Below are positions 46,840 through 55,868 of a stretch of 64,000 bases of DNA, one piece after another. Below the pieces are notes generated by a model. It was given only the letters and a program-made list of their open reading frames with translations, was not told where the DNA came from and did not search any database. Origin of the DNA: Nitrospira sp. GTDB lineage: Bacteria > Nitrospirota > Nitrospiria > Nitrospirales > Nitrospiraceae. Numbering within the stretch: the stretch's first letter is position 1; each line of letters starts with the position of its first letter. The stretch spans positions 44,552 through 108,551 of the forward strand of contig JACOEL010000016.1 of the NCBI GenBank assembly GCA_024998625.1, in the 5' to 3' direction. The position numbers were made by a program, and so were the translations under genes.

Positions 46840-47861
46840 AGGCCCGCGACTGGCTCTGAGGCAGGAACTCCCTGTTTGGTCGGGACTGCGTCCACCTGGA
46901 TTTCGAATCCCAGGTCTTCGATCATTCGCCACACCTCCGCCGCCGGTTGGCCCGGCGTGGTGAGATACCCGTTTACAAATACTGAATCCGCCGGATAGAG
47001 CGCGAGCGGCTGCAAGCTGCGCAGATTGTGTTCTCGGCCCCCGGCGATTCGGATCTCCGTTCGCGGGTGCAGGAGCCGGAAGAGGCACAGAGCCTTCAGG
47101 CACCGTTGCGGCGTCAGCGGGGCGCAGTGCTCCATCGGAGTGCCGGATGCCGGGTGAAGCGTGTTGATGGGAATCGAGTCCGGCTTGACCTCACGGAGGG
47201 CCAACGCAAGATCGATCAGGTCCTCATCGCTCTCTCCCATTCCGACGATACCACCGGAACATATTTCGAGTCCGGCCGTCCGCGCGTGCCGGATGGTGGC
47301 CAGCCGGTCCTGGAAGGTGTGTGTCGTGCAGATCTCGGGGTGATAGGCTTCGCTCGTGTTCAGGTTGTGATTGATTCGATCCACCCCGGCGGCTTTCAGG
47401 TCTTTCGCCTGGCGTTCGTTGAGGAGTCCCAGCGAGCAACAAATCTGAATCGGAACTTCCTGCTTGATGGAACGGACGGCGGAGGCGATATCGGCAATAT
47501 CCCGATCGATCGGGCTGCGTCCGCTGATGACGATACAATATCGCTGGGCTTTTGCAGCTGCTGCGCGGCGGGCGCCGGTGACCATCTGGTCTTGGGTGAG
47601 CAGTCCGTAGCGTTCGATCGGTGCTTTGGAGATGGCGGATTGCGAACAGTAGCCGCAGTCCTCCTGGCAGGCGCCGCTCTTGGCGTTCAGGAGCATTTGC
47701 AGGCGAACCGTCTTGCCGAAGTAGCGTTCACGGACGGTGAAGGCCGCTTGCAAGAGTTCCAGCAGTCGGGAGTCCGGTGTCTGCAATACGGCGAGGGATT
47801 CCTCGTGGGTGAGTATTTCGTCCCGCAAGGCCTTGTCGGCCAGGATCGTGAAGTCAGTCAT
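46830..47861 (-). CDS. bioB: Biotin synthase
   Basis: A 343-residue radical-SAM enzyme that inserts sulfur into dethiobiotin. The SAM cluster motif is CQEDCGYCSQS (CxxxCxxC), followed by ICCSLGLLNERQAKDLKAAG and YNLNTS-like NHNLNTSEAYHPEICTTHTF (in part), with NPLHPxxGTP as TLHPASGTPM. The Arg of RIAGGREH is also conserved. GAGGAG precedes the ATG. No other biotin gene is near; bioB is last in the nadD-rsfS-lapB-like group, 101 bases after the TPR protein gene. Confidence 0.96.
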   Translation of the reverse strand: MTDFTILADKALRDEILTHEESLAVLQTPDSRLLELLQAAFTVRERYFGKTVRLQMLLNAKSGACQEDCGYCSQSAISKAPIERYGLLTQDQMVTGARRAAAAKAQRYCIVISGRSPIDRDIADIASAVRSIKQEVPIQICCSLGLLNERQAKDLKAAGVDRINHNLNTSEAYHPEICTTHTFQDRLATIRHARTAGLEICSGGIVGMGESDEDLIDLALALREVKPDSIPINTLHPASGTPMEHCAPLTPQRCLKALCLFRLLHPRTEIRIAGGREHNLRSLQPLALYPADSVFVNGYLTTPGQPAAEVWRMIEDLGFEIQVDAVPTKQGVPASEPVAGLHS

Positions 47862-47962
47862 GCGCGCTACTCCTCGAAAAGACAGATCGAACCTTTGATT
47901 CCCGATCGGGAGACCCGTGGGCGGAGGCCGTGTCTGTGAAAAGAAAAAAGGGCGGGTAAACC

Positions 47963-49363
47963 CTACACGGTTTCAAATGGAGATGCAATGCCTTGATAGG
48001 GGACGTTCGGGATGCGCGAGGCTTGGCCGTCCTGGTCGGTATCGGGTTGGCTCGCGCCACGCCAGGGAAGGGCGACGTAGGTGTTCCACCGTCCGCATCG
48101 CCGGCAACGACCTGACCATTCGGCCAGTTCATGGTGGCACTGGGTGCATTGATAGGGCACAACGACCCGTTTCTTGAAGCCCAAAGCTTTCTTGAGCTCT
48201 CCCACGGCCTCGTCCATGTGCTGCTTACGCAGGTACAAGTTGGCCATGATCTTATGGTAGTCGACGAGTTGTTCCTGCGTTCCGTCGAGTGTGGCGAGTA
48301 CGTCATAGGCTTCATCGACCATTTCGAGTCGATAGTAGAGTTTCCCGAGATAAAACTGGATCACGGCATTGTGGGGATCCTGCTGGAGAGCCTCCTGGTA
48401 GACACGGATGATCTCGTCCGGCTCGCCCAGCTCCAGAAAGAGCTCCTCCAGTCGGTGCAGGATGATGATGCTGTGTGTCTTGGCATAGATCTTCTTGAGA
48501 ATTTCGACCGCGTTCTTGGTTTTTCCTTCACGGACCAGAATCTCTCCGATACCGATGTAGGCCGGCAGGAACGTCCGATCTTTCTTGATCGCGCCACGGA
48601 AGTAGCGGCGGGCCTTGTCCGGGTGTCCGCGCTCCAGGAATTGCCGCCCGACTTCATACATACAGCCAAGGAGCAGATTCGATTCGGCGCGTCGTTCGCT
48701 TTCGGGCAAGTTGGCCTTAACCAGCCGGTGTTGGATTTCGAGCGCATCACTCCATTTCTCCAGCCGGATTTGCAAATCACGTTTGCGGATCAAGGCCATC
48801 AAGTTATCCGGCTCGATGCGGAGAATGTTCTGGAGCGTTTGGAGCGCGTCCTCGTATCGTCGGGCGCCTTCCAGATCCTTGGCCAATTCGAGCAGGACTT
48901 CCACATTGCGTTCTTCGATGCGGTGAGCCTGCTGGTGGAGTCGGATCGCTTCCGTGAAATTGCTCTCGGACCGGTAAATGTTCCCGAGCCAGAGTAGCGA
49001 ATCCGTTCGATTCGGGTCGATCACCAGTGCGCGTTCAAACAGGTTCACGGCATCGGCCGTCCGCTTGGACATGAAGGCATGGGTCCCGTCCCGATGCAGG
49101 GCATCGACCTTCTCTTTTCGGCGGACGAGTCGATTGGTCCGCCAATTCATGAACACATGAGTGGTTTCTTTGATCGTGACGATGAGGGCTACCAGTGTGG
49201 CGCCCAGGGCCATCGAGAACAGGACTAGTGAGACGGGGCTCAGTTCGAACAGCGCGTCCGGGCTGGTTCGCACCGTAATCGTGCCGGGGTTGAGTTCGCG
49301 AAAATAGCTGTAGAGAAAAATGCCGACGCTGACGAGGAAGATCGTGGAGAGGAGCCGAAACAT
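47963..49363 (-). CDS. LapB-like TPR protein with fused LapA-like membrane part
   Basis: A 466-residue protein. Two N-terminal membrane helices (RLLSTIFLVSVGIFLYSYF and VSLVLFSMALGATLVALIV) resemble LapA. About eight TPR units follow (80-410), and the C-terminus has a rubredoxin-like zinc ribbon CTQCHHELAEWSGRCRRCG as in LapB (YciM). LapB controls LpxC and lipopolysaccharide level in E. coli, where LapA and LapB are separate proteins. Here both parts seem to be fused. The ATG follows the rsfS stop by one base, so translation is probably coupled. Confidence 0.85.
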   Translation of the reverse strand: MFRLLSTIFLVSVGIFLYSYFRELNPGTITVRTSPDALFELSPVSLVLFSMALGATLVALIVTIKETTHVFMNWRTNRLVRRKEKVDALHRDGTHAFMSKRTADAVNLFERALVIDPNRTDSLLWLGNIYRSESNFTEAIRLHQQAHRIEERNVEVLLELAKDLEGARRYEDALQTLQNILRIEPDNLMALIRKRDLQIRLEKWSDALEIQHRLVKANLPESERRAESNLLLGCMYEVGRQFLERGHPDKARRYFRGAIKKDRTFLPAYIGIGEILVREGKTKNAVEILKKIYAKTHSIIILHRLEELFLELGEPDEIIRVYQEALQQDPHNAVIQFYLGKLYYRLEMVDEAYDVLATLDGTQEQLVDYHKIMANLYLRKQHMDEAVGELKKALGFKKRVVVPYQCTQCHHELAEWSGRCRRCGRWNTYVALPWRGASQPDTDQDGQASRIPNVPYQGIASPFETV

Positions 49364-49364
49364 G

Positions 49365-49787
49365 CTAGACCCGTTTCCGGGTGCGCGCCGGACGTGTGGC
49401 GGTTCGTGTCGGGGGAGCGGCTTTCACCGCCCGCTCTTCCGGCAATCGAACTTGTCCCGCGTCGCCCCACAGTCGTTCAAGGGCGTAGTGTTCGCGAATA
49501 TCCTTTTGGAAAATGTGGACGATCACGTCACCAAAGTCCATGACGACCCACTTGGCTGACGATGCCCCTTCTGTGCTGAGCGGCCGGTGACCTTGCGCTG
49601 TGAGCACGTCGCTCACGTGGTCCGCCATTGCCCGCGCTTGACGCTCCGATTCCCCGGACCCGATGACCAGATAGTCGGCGACCGAGGTCAATTTGGCGAT
49701 ATGCAGGATGAGAACATCGGTGGCTTTTTTGTCTAGGATGGCGCTTGCCACCGCGAGAGCTTTGGCCTTTGATTCAGAGACGCTCAC
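49365..49787 (-). CDS. rsfS: Ribosome silencing factor RsfS
   Basis: A 140-residue protein of the DUF143/RsfS family, which binds ribosomal protein L14 and blocks subunit joining when nutrients are low. Typical blocks: ATDVLILHIAKLTSVADYLVIGSG, ERQARAMADHV, WVVMDFGDVIVHIFQKDIREHYALERLWGDA (in parts). The tail beyond 120 is basic and longer than usual. GTG 49787 is chosen because GGGAGG lies upstream and the family begins there; it overlaps the nadD end by 14 bases, a common arrangement. Confidence 0.95.
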   Translation of the reverse strand: MSVSESKAKALAVASAILDKKATDVLILHIAKLTSVADYLVIGSGESERQARAMADHVSDVLTAQGHRPLSTEGASSAKWVVMDFGDVIVHIFQKDIREHYALERLWGDAGQVRLPEERAVKAAPPTRTATRPARTRKRV

Positions 49788-50454
49788 TGTCCTCCCTGTA
49801 TAACCCCTCGCGAAGTATATAGGATTCGACAGGGGCGGGCAACAGATTTGCCAGAGAGGCGCCGCTGCGCAGCCGTGCCCGGATCTCCGAGGCGGACACG
49901 TCACAAGGGGGTAACCGTAGGAATGTCAGTCCCTGCCCGTTTGTCATGGCCACGTCCGCGCGTGCTTGTCGCGCCTCGTCCAGCGTGGTCAGGGTGTCTG
50001 TCGGTACGTCCCGGAAGAGCGGGATTGTGGCCATCGCCTGAAAGGTGGTGGCCGGTCTTGAAATGACGACGAAGTGACAGCTCTTCAGCAGAGTTTCAGC
50101 CTCTTTCCAGGAGGGCAGATCGAGAAACGCATCCAGTCCGAGAATGAAAAAGAGGGCGGTGTCGGGGCCGTATTCCTGCTGGATCGCGCGGACGGTGTCG
50201 ATGGAATAGGATTTGCCGGATCGGCGGATTTCCATATCGGTAAGTGCGAATTCAGGGATGTCCTGGATAGCGAGTTGGACCATCCGGTGTCGGTGGGAGG
50301 CCGTGGCCAGCGTGCCTGGTTGTTTGTGCGGGGGATCACCGGTCGGGATGAACAGGACGCGATCCAGGCGCAGGAGTTGTCGGGCAGATCGCGCAATCGA
50401 GAGGTGGCACCGATGGATCGGATTAAAACTGCCCCCCAAGAGTCCCAGGCGCAT
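49774..50454 (-). CDS. nadD: Nicotinate-nucleotide adenylyltransferase
   Basis: A 226-residue enzyme making nicotinate adenine dinucleotide from the mononucleotide and ATP. The nucleotide-binding motif is GLLGGSFNPIHRCHL (GxFNPxHxxH), followed by PTGDPPHK, and the C-terminal SASEIR/ILREGLY words match the family (VSASEIRARL, ESYILREGLY). It is followed by rsfS, with which it often pairs. Together with nadA at 27110 it covers two steps of NAD synthesis, in separate operons. Confidence 0.96.
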   Translation of the reverse strand: MRLGLLGGSFNPIHRCHLSIARSARQLLRLDRVLFIPTGDPPHKQPGTLATASHRHRMVQLAIQDIPEFALTDMEIRRSGKSYSIDTVRAIQQEYGPDTALFFILGLDAFLDLPSWKEAETLLKSCHFVVISRPATTFQAMATIPLFRDVPTDTLTTLDEARQARADVAMTNGQGLTFLRLPPCDVSASEIRARLRSGASLANLLPAPVESYILREGLYREDSERL

Positions 50455-50559
50455 ATCGATCGGGTTCCATGCAAACGTCTGATTGTGTGCGGCGGACCGG
50501 TATTCAGCTCGGGTGCTCGCGGATTCTCGCCCGAGCCATGTATAGACGTTGTGAGCCAG

Positions 50560-51681
50560 CTAGAGGATCACCAGGTTGTCACGGTGAATGACCTCTTCAT
50601 ACTCCTGAAGGCCGGGGATTTTTTGGATGTCGGCCGTCTTGAGCCCCTTGATACGTGTCAGAATCTCTGAGGAGAAATTGACCAGGCCTTTGGCGCATTC
50701 TTTTCCGTCAGGACCGGCGCAGGTCACCGGGTCGCCGGCGTCGAAATGGCCGGTAATATCGAGGATGCCCGATGCCAGGAGGCTTTTGCCGTTCCGTACC
50801 AGTGCCTCGACGGCGCCTTGATCCAGCTGAATGTGGCCGCGGGGCCGCAGGGTAAACGCAATCCAATGCTTGCGGCTGTTCATGCGTCGTTCCCGGGCGA
50901 GAAACAGGCTGCCGCCGGGTTTCCCGGACAGCACGTCCGGTAGGAGTCTTGTCTGGGTGCCATTCAGAATCAGGGTGGCGACGCCGTATTCCCCCACCTT
51001 CTTGGCGGCGCGTACTTTGGTGGCCATGCCGCCTGTGCCTTCGAAGGTGGAGGCCATGCCGGCCCGTTGTTCGATGTCTTCCGTAATCTCGGGGATAAGT
51101 GGAATCAAGGCGGCCGTCGGGTCCTTACGGGGGTCCACGGTAAAGAGCCCGTCGACGTCCGAGAGGATGATCAGCAAATCCGCATCGACGAGGTGGGCGA
51201 CTTGCGCCGCCAGAGTATCGTTATCCCCCACGCGGATTTCCTCGACCGCGACGGTATCGTTTTCGTTGATGATCGGAATTACTCCGAATTTGATCAGGGT
51301 GGTCAGGGTGTGCCGGGCGTTGAGAAACCGTCGCCGATCGGCGAGGTCTTCATGGGTGAGGAGCACCTGGGCGACGCGGAGTGTGAGGCGTTCGAAGGCC
51401 TTCTCGTAGGCCCACATGAGGAGGCTTTGCCCGACGGCTGCAGCGGCTTGTTTGAGCGGTAGGCTTTTCGGGTATTCGCGCAACCCGAGTTTTTTAATGC
51501 CGGACACGACCGCGCCTGACGAGACCACCAGGACTTCGCGTCCCTGCGCGCGGACCTCGGCGACTTCGGCAGCAAGGCGCTCGATGCGCTCGGCGCTCAG
51601 GCCTGATTCACGCGAGGCGACCAGGCTGCTCCCGATCTTGATGACAACGCGTTTGGCTTGTCTTAGGAGTTCGTCTCGCAC
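50560..51681 (-). CDS. proB: Glutamate 5-kinase
   Basis: A 373-residue enzyme that phosphorylates glutamate in proline synthesis. The amino-acid kinase domain has VVIKIGSSLV, VVSSGAVVSG, FGVIPIINENDTVAVEEIRVGDND (in part) and GGMATKVRAAKKV. The C-terminal PUA domain starts near GHIQLDQGAVEALVRNG. GTG 51681 is chosen, as it gives the family length; an upstream ATG would add 16 residues. The gene overlaps obg by 19 bases, so they are co-transcribed. proA is not in the window. Confidence 0.95.
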   Translation of the reverse strand: MRDELLRQAKRVVIKIGSSLVASRESGLSAERIERLAAEVAEVRAQGREVLVVSSGAVVSGIKKLGLREYPKSLPLKQAAAAVGQSLLMWAYEKAFERLTLRVAQVLLTHEDLADRRRFLNARHTLTTLIKFGVIPIINENDTVAVEEIRVGDNDTLAAQVAHLVDADLLIILSDVDGLFTVDPRKDPTAALIPLIPEITEDIEQRAGMASTFEGTGGMATKVRAAKKVGEYGVATLILNGTQTRLLPDVLSGKPGGSLFLARERRMNSRKHWIAFTLRPRGHIQLDQGAVEALVRNGKSLLASGILDITGHFDAGDPVTCAGPDGKECAKGLVNFSSEILTRIKGLKTADIQKIPGLQEYEEVIHRDNLVIL

Positions 51682-52694
51682 GGAGTTTTCCGAAGCAGTT
51701 CCACTTGCTGGCCCATGTAGCGTATGCACTCGTCCAGCCCTTCTCGCGTGGCCGCCGAAATCGCAAAAAACGGAATCTTGCGTCGCTGACAGTACTTCCG
51801 GAGCCGTTCGAGCCGCTCACCTTCTCCCTTGACGTCGAGCTTCGTGCCCACTACGGCAAAGGGGCGCGCCGTCAGCGCGTCATCGTAGGCGGTCAGTTCG
51901 TGGCGCATAATCTCCAGACTCGTGACCGGGTCTTCGGTGGCCCATTCTGAAATATCGATCACATGCAGGAGAAGACTGGTTCGCTCGATGTGGCGCAAAA
52001 ACTGAAATCCAAGCCCCTTGCCTTCATGCGCCCCTTCGATCAATCCCGGAATGTCGGCAATGACAAAAGCCTGCTCGCCGCTCCACCGTACCACACCCAG
52101 GTTGGGCGTCAGGGTGGTGAAGGGGTAATCGGCAATTTTGGGGCGAGCGGCGGACACGGCGGCGATGAGCGTCGATTTTCCGGCGTTCGGATAGCCGACT
52201 AATCCGACATCGGCCAGGAGCTTGAGATCGAGTCGAAGCAATCGTTCTTCGCCGGGAGTCCCTGGCTCGAATTGTGTCGGCACCCGGTTGGTCGATGTGG
52301 CGAATTGAGTGTTACCTCGGCCTCCCTGGCCGCCCTTGGCAATGACGTAGCTTTCGCCCTCTTTCGTGAGATCGGCCAGCAGTTCCTGGGTGTTCTCGTC
52401 GAACACCATGGTGCCAACCGGGACGGGAATGCGCACGTCGGCGCCTCGGCGTCCATGGCAGTTGCTGCCTCCACCGGTCTCGCCTTTTTCCGCCTCGTAA
52501 TGTTTTTGGTAACGAAGATCCAGCAGAGTGCTGAGGCGAGTGGTGGCTTCGACCACGACACTGCCACCGTCACCACCGTCACCACCGTCAGGGCCGCCGC
52601 GAGGGACGAACTTTTCCCGTCGAAAGCTGCAGGCGCCGTTGCCGCCGTGACCGGCCTTCACCAGGATTTGGACTTGATCGACAAAGGTAGACAT
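51663..52694 (-). CDS. obg: Obg GTPase
   Basis: A 343-residue GTPase linked to ribosome assembly and stress response. The N-terminal Obg fold is rich in Gly (AGHGGNGACSFRREKFVPRG, GGDGGDGGSVV), and the G domain has GYPNAGKSTLIAAVS (G1), DYPFTTLTPNLG (G2), IADIPGLIEGA (G3) and a TKLD motif (G4). The optional C-terminal domain is absent, as in many bacteria. It follows rpmA at 52821 with 126 bases between, the common rplU-rpmA-obg order. Confidence 0.97.
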   Translation of the reverse strand: MSTFVDQVQILVKAGHGGNGACSFRREKFVPRGGPDGGDGGDGGSVVVEATTRLSTLLDLRYQKHYEAEKGETGGGSNCHGRRGADVRIPVPVGTMVFDENTQELLADLTKEGESYVIAKGGQGGRGNTQFATSTNRVPTQFEPGTPGEERLLRLDLKLLADVGLVGYPNAGKSTLIAAVSAARPKIADYPFTTLTPNLGVVRWSGEQAFVIADIPGLIEGAHEGKGLGFQFLRHIERTSLLLHVIDISEWATEDPVTSLEIMRHELTAYDDALTARPFAVVGTKLDVKGEGERLERLRKYCQRRKIPFFAISAATREGLDECIRYMGQQVELLRKTPCETNS

Positions 52695-52820
52695 GGCAGC
52701 GATCCCCGAGCCGGCGTGGTTATTCAGAAACAGCAGTATATCGTATTCGCCGGCTCATGGGGGGATGCTGTAACGGAAGACACCTGTTCCGTAGGAACAA
52801 AGGTATGGACTGAGGAGGGA

Positions 52821-53084
52821 TCAGGCCTTCGCTGTGACGGGATAGACGCTGACCTTCTGACGGCCGCGGCCACCTTCGAACTTCACGACACCGGACACGT
52901 AGGCATAGAGGGTGTGATCTCGGCCCAAACCGACGTTGAGGCCTGGGAAAAACTTCGTCCCCCGCTGGCGCACAATGATGGAGCCTGCCTTGATCGTCTC
53001 TCCGCCGTAGGCTTTGACACCGAGGTATTGTGGGTTACTGTCACGGCCGTTCCTTGTCGAACCGCCGCCTTTGTTTGTTGCCAT
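52821..53084 (-). CDS. rpmA: Large ribosomal subunit protein bL27
   Basis: An 87-residue protein with the bL27 sequence: [40 protein letters not shown] and [16 protein letters not shown]. Its N-terminal tail reaches the peptidyl-transferase centre. There is no cleavable N-terminal extension of the Firmicutes type. It follows rplU by 21 bases in one operon. Confidence 0.98.
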   Translation of the reverse strand: MATNKGGGSTRNGRDSNPQYLGVKAYGGETIKAGSIIVRQRGTKFFPGLNVGLGRDHTLYAYVSGVVKFEGGRGRQKVSVYPVTAKA

Positions 53085-53105
53085 GGCAAACTCCCCTTCA
53101 AGTCG

Positions 53106-53420
53106 TTACTTCGTTTCGATCCCAGTGACCCGGAGCTGCGTAAAGCCCTGCCGGTGGCCTCTGGTACGGCGATAATTCTTGCGACGGTGCTTCTTGAAGA
53201 CCGTAATTGATCTGGTGCGACCCTGGCGGATGATTTCCGCTGTGACGGTCGCTCCCGCCACCACCGGCTGGCCGACTACCAGTCCGCCCTCGCCATGCAG
53301 CAGCTTGACCTTGTCGATCTGCACAGAGTGCCCGACATCACCCGGGAGTGACTCCACTTGGAGTACGGTTCCGGTTTCCACTCGATACTGTTTTCCGCCT
53401 GTCTCGATAATAGCGTACAT
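53106..53420 (-). CDS. rplU: Large ribosomal subunit protein bL21
   Basis: A 104-residue protein with family words MYAIIETGGKQYRVETG, ITVFKKHRRKNYRRTRGHRQ and TQLRVTGIE. It binds 23S rRNA in the large subunit. ATG 53420 gives the normal family start; the frame is open further upstream without similarity. It leads the rplU-rpmA-obg operon. Confidence 0.98.
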   Translation of the reverse strand: MYAIIETGGKQYRVETGTVLQVESLPGDVGHSVQIDKVKLLHGEGGLVVGQPVVAGATVTAEIIRQGRTRSITVFKKHRRKNYRRTRGHRQGFTQLRVTGIETK

Positions 53421-53452
53421 GTGCGTCTTTCTCCTCGTCAGCAGAACGTGGG

Positions 53453-53482
53453 TGTTTATCATAGCGGCGGAGAAGGTGTCAA
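53453..53482 (-). promoter_or_regulatory. Possible rplU operon promoter
   Basis: A perfect TTGACA (53477-53482, minus strand) lies about 57 bases before rplU. The -10 is less clear: GATAAA or TAAACA at 16-18 bases spacing. Confidence 0.5.
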
Positions 53483-53595
53483 GAATTAGTGCGTCCATGA
53501 ACGAGACTGGTTAGAAGTGCCACTGCTGCATAAAGGAGGGCGGCAGCGGCGGAATTCCTGAACCCTCTGCATCGAAATGTCTACGTGCGGTTGTC

Positions 53596-53625
53596 TTGAC
53601 GGTCGTCGCGAGGCGCTGGTATTAT
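53596..53625 (+). promoter_or_regulatory. Promoter for leaderless ilvE
   Basis: TTGACG (53596-53601), 18 bases, TATTAT (53620-53625). Seven bases separate the -10 from ATG 53633, so the transcript start should fall at or next to the A of ATG. No ribosome site is present. Confidence 0.7.
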
Positions 53626-53632
53626 CCCGCGC

Positions 53633-54547
53633 ATGTTACAAACCAGCGAAAAAATATGGATGGATGGGAAGTTTGTAGCCTGGGCTGATGCGCAGGTTCA
53701 TGTGCTCACCCACTCGCTTCACTACGGGTTGGCAGCATTTGAGGGTATTCGTTGCTACAAGGGAAAGAGCGGGTCAGCTATTTTTAGGCTATCTGAGCAT
53801 GTGGATCGTCTTTTTGAATCCGCCCATATCGGCTTGATTGAAATGCCTTTTGACAGGAAGCAAATCTCGGAAGCGATTGTCGAAACCGTCCGAGTCAATC
53901 GGCTGGAGGCTTGTTATATTCGTCCGTTGGTGTACATCGGGTATGGTGCCATGGGGCTATACCCGGCGGAGAATCCGATCAAGGTGAGCATCGCAGCCTG
54001 GAAATGGGGGACCTATCTGGGCGATGAGGCCTTGGCCAAGGGGATTCGAGCCAGAGTCTCGTCCTTCACGCGTCACCATGTGAATGTCTCCATGACGCGC
54101 GGAAAAATCTCCGGTTATTACGTCAATTCGATTCTGGCCAAACGGGAAGTGAAGGCCGATGGCTATGACGAAGCGATCATGCTGGATCCTGAAGGGTATG
54201 TAGCGGAAGGCACGGGAGAAAATGTGTTCATCGTGAGACGTGGTGTTCTGAAAACGACTCCGTTGACCTCCATTCTTGAGGGAATTACGCGCAACTCCAT
54301 CATCCAATTGGCGAAGGAGCGTAATATTCCCGTGGTCGAGGAGCGGTTCACGCGCGATGAAATGTATGTGGCAGAAGAAGTCTTTGTCACGGGGACTGCG
54401 GCAGAACTCACCCCTGTGACGGAAATCGATCAGCGGCGTATCGGCAGTGGAAGGCCAGGGCCGATCACGCAAACCTTACAAAAAGCATTTTTTGATGTGG
54501 TGGATGGGACTGATTCCGCTCATCGGCAGTGGCTGACTCCTGTCTAG
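53633..54547 (+). CDS. ilvE: Branched-chain amino acid aminotransferase
   Basis: A 304-residue class IV PLP aminotransferase for the last step of Leu, Ile and Val synthesis. The PLP Lys is probably K158 in MTRGKISGYYVNS, and the words HYGLAAFEGIRCYKG, EAIMLDPEGYVAEGTGENVF and EEVFVTGTAAELTPV match IlvE. Length is standard. No Shine-Dalgarno site lies before the ATG; the promoter position suggests a leaderless message. It is divergent from rplU and convergent with secG. Confidence 0.95.
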   Translation: MLQTSEKIWMDGKFVAWADAQVHVLTHSLHYGLAAFEGIRCYKGKSGSAIFRLSEHVDRLFESAHIGLIEMPFDRKQISEAIVETVRVNRLEACYIRPLVYIGYGAMGLYPAENPIKVSIAAWKWGTYLGDEALAKGIRARVSSFTRHHVNVSMTRGKISGYYVNSILAKREVKADGYDEAIMLDPEGYVAEGTGENVFIVRRGVLKTTPLTSILEGITRNSIIQLAKERNIPVVEERFTRDEMYVAEEVFVTGTAAELTPVTEIDQRRIGSGRPGPITQTLQKAFFDVVDGTDSAHRQWLTPV

Positions 54548-54686
54548 CAGTCTCATCGATCACATTTTCCCACGCAAATATTTCGGTAGCATGCGAGTTT
54601 GCTACAGCCCGTGGCTGTGGCGAACAGGCTTTCGTCACGTGTTCGGCTGATACCTGTGGTGCCGTAAGAGCTGCGAGGCGAGGAAG

Positions 54687-55040
54687 CTAGTGCGAACCCT
54701 CGCCGGATGAATGAGATTCAGCGGCAGGGGGGGGGGTGGTTTCTGCCGGCGTGGAACTTGGAGTTGTGGCGGCAGGTTTCTTATTCAGGTCGATGACCGT
54801 GGAGGAAAAATTCCGATCCTTCGCGATGATGGCCAAAGACAACGAGGTGAACATGAAGACAAATGCGGTGATGACGGTGAACTTGCTCAGGAAGTTAGCC
54901 GGCCCTCGGCTGCCGAATACGGTTTGGCTGGAGCCACCGAATGCCGCACCGATTTCAGCGCCCTTACCGGATTGCAGCAGAATTGCTCCAATCATGAGCA
55001 GGCAGACGATGACATGAATGATGACCAGCAGAGTATACAT
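54687..55040 (-). CDS. secG: Preprotein translocase subunit SecG
   Basis: A 117-residue membrane protein with two helices: LLVIIHVIVCLLMIGAILLQ and KFTVITAFVFMFTSLSLAII. The connecting word SGKGAEIGAAFGGSSQTVFG is typical of SecG, which aids SecYEG-mediated export. The C-terminal 40 residues are Pro/Thr/Ser-rich, and a run of ten C bases on the coding strand (54727-54736) codes for part of it. The run could change length and alter only the tail. It follows tpiA by nine bases. Confidence 0.95.
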   Translation of the reverse strand: MYTLLVIIHVIVCLLMIGAILLQSGKGAEIGAAFGGSSQTVFGSRGPANFLSKFTVITAFVFMFTSLSLAIIAKDRNFSSTVIDLNKKPAATTPSSTPAETTPPPAAESHSSGEGSH

Positions 55041-55049
55041 ATTGAGTCT

Positions 55050-55829
55050 TTAGGCCGTGGTGGGTTTGGACCCGGTTACGAATTTGGCGAGTGTAGCAAA
55101 AGAGACCGGGTCTAAACAAGCCCCGCCGACCAGTGCGCCGTCGATTTCTTCGGATGCTAAAAAATCGGCGATATTGTGCGGTGTGACGCTCCCTCCGTAC
55201 AGAATGCGGACGTGGTTTCCTATGTCCGCTCCGCTCAGTTCATTCAGGGTACGGCGGATGAGTTGATGGACTGGCACGGCCTGTTCCGGTGACGCAGCCC
55301 GCCCAGTTCCAATGGCCCACACAGGCTCATAGGCGATCGTCACGGTTGAAAGCGTTTGTGCCTCGATCCCGGCAAGTCCGGCGCGAAGTTGTCGTTGAAT
55401 GATGAGGTCGGTCTGCCCCGAATCACGGTCCTGGAGTGTTTCTCCCACGCACAGAATCGGTTGAAGGCCATGCCGGAGGGCGGCCAGAACTTTTTTATTG
55501 GTCCAGCTGTCCTGGTCTCCGAAATACTGTCGCCGCTCCGAATGGCCGACGAGGACAAACTGGCAACCAATGTCTTTCAGCATGGCCCCGGACACTTCGC
55601 CGGTGAATGCTCCCTTATCTTCCCAATAGAGATTTTGTGCGCCGAGGAGAAAGGCCGGGACCGGGCCCATCGCTTCTTGTACGGCATGCAGTGCTGTAAA
55701 TGGCGGTGTCAGGCCGATCTGGATGCCGGTATGGTGGGGCAATTCCTGCGACAGACGATGAACAAATGCCCCGGCTTCGGAGGCGGTCTTATTCATTTTC
55801 CAGTTGCCGACGATGAAGCGAGTTCTCAC
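55050..55829 (-). CDS. tpiA: Triosephosphate isomerase
   Basis: A 259-residue glycolytic enzyme that interconverts dihydroxyacetone phosphate and glyceraldehyde 3-phosphate. Catalytic words: GNWKMNKT with the substrate Lys, LVGHSERRQYF with the catalytic His, and AYEPVWAIGTG with the catalytic Glu. The phosphate loop ILYGGSVTPHN is also present. It lies between pgk (39 bases upstream) and secG in the gap-pgk-tpiA-secG operon, a common bacterial order. Confidence 0.98.
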   Translation of the reverse strand: MRTRFIVGNWKMNKTASEAGAFVHRLSQELPHHTGIQIGLTPPFTALHAVQEAMGPVPAFLLGAQNLYWEDKGAFTGEVSGAMLKDIGCQFVLVGHSERRQYFGDQDSWTNKKVLAALRHGLQPILCVGETLQDRDSGQTDLIIQRQLRAGLAGIEAQTLSTVTIAYEPVWAIGTGRAASPEQAVPVHQLIRRTLNELSGADIGNHVRILYGGSVTPHNIADFLASEEIDGALVGGACLDPVSFATLAKFVTGSKPTTA

Positions 55830-55868
55830 GGAGCCTCTATTGCGGAAAGGAGCCGGTGGACGATGTCG

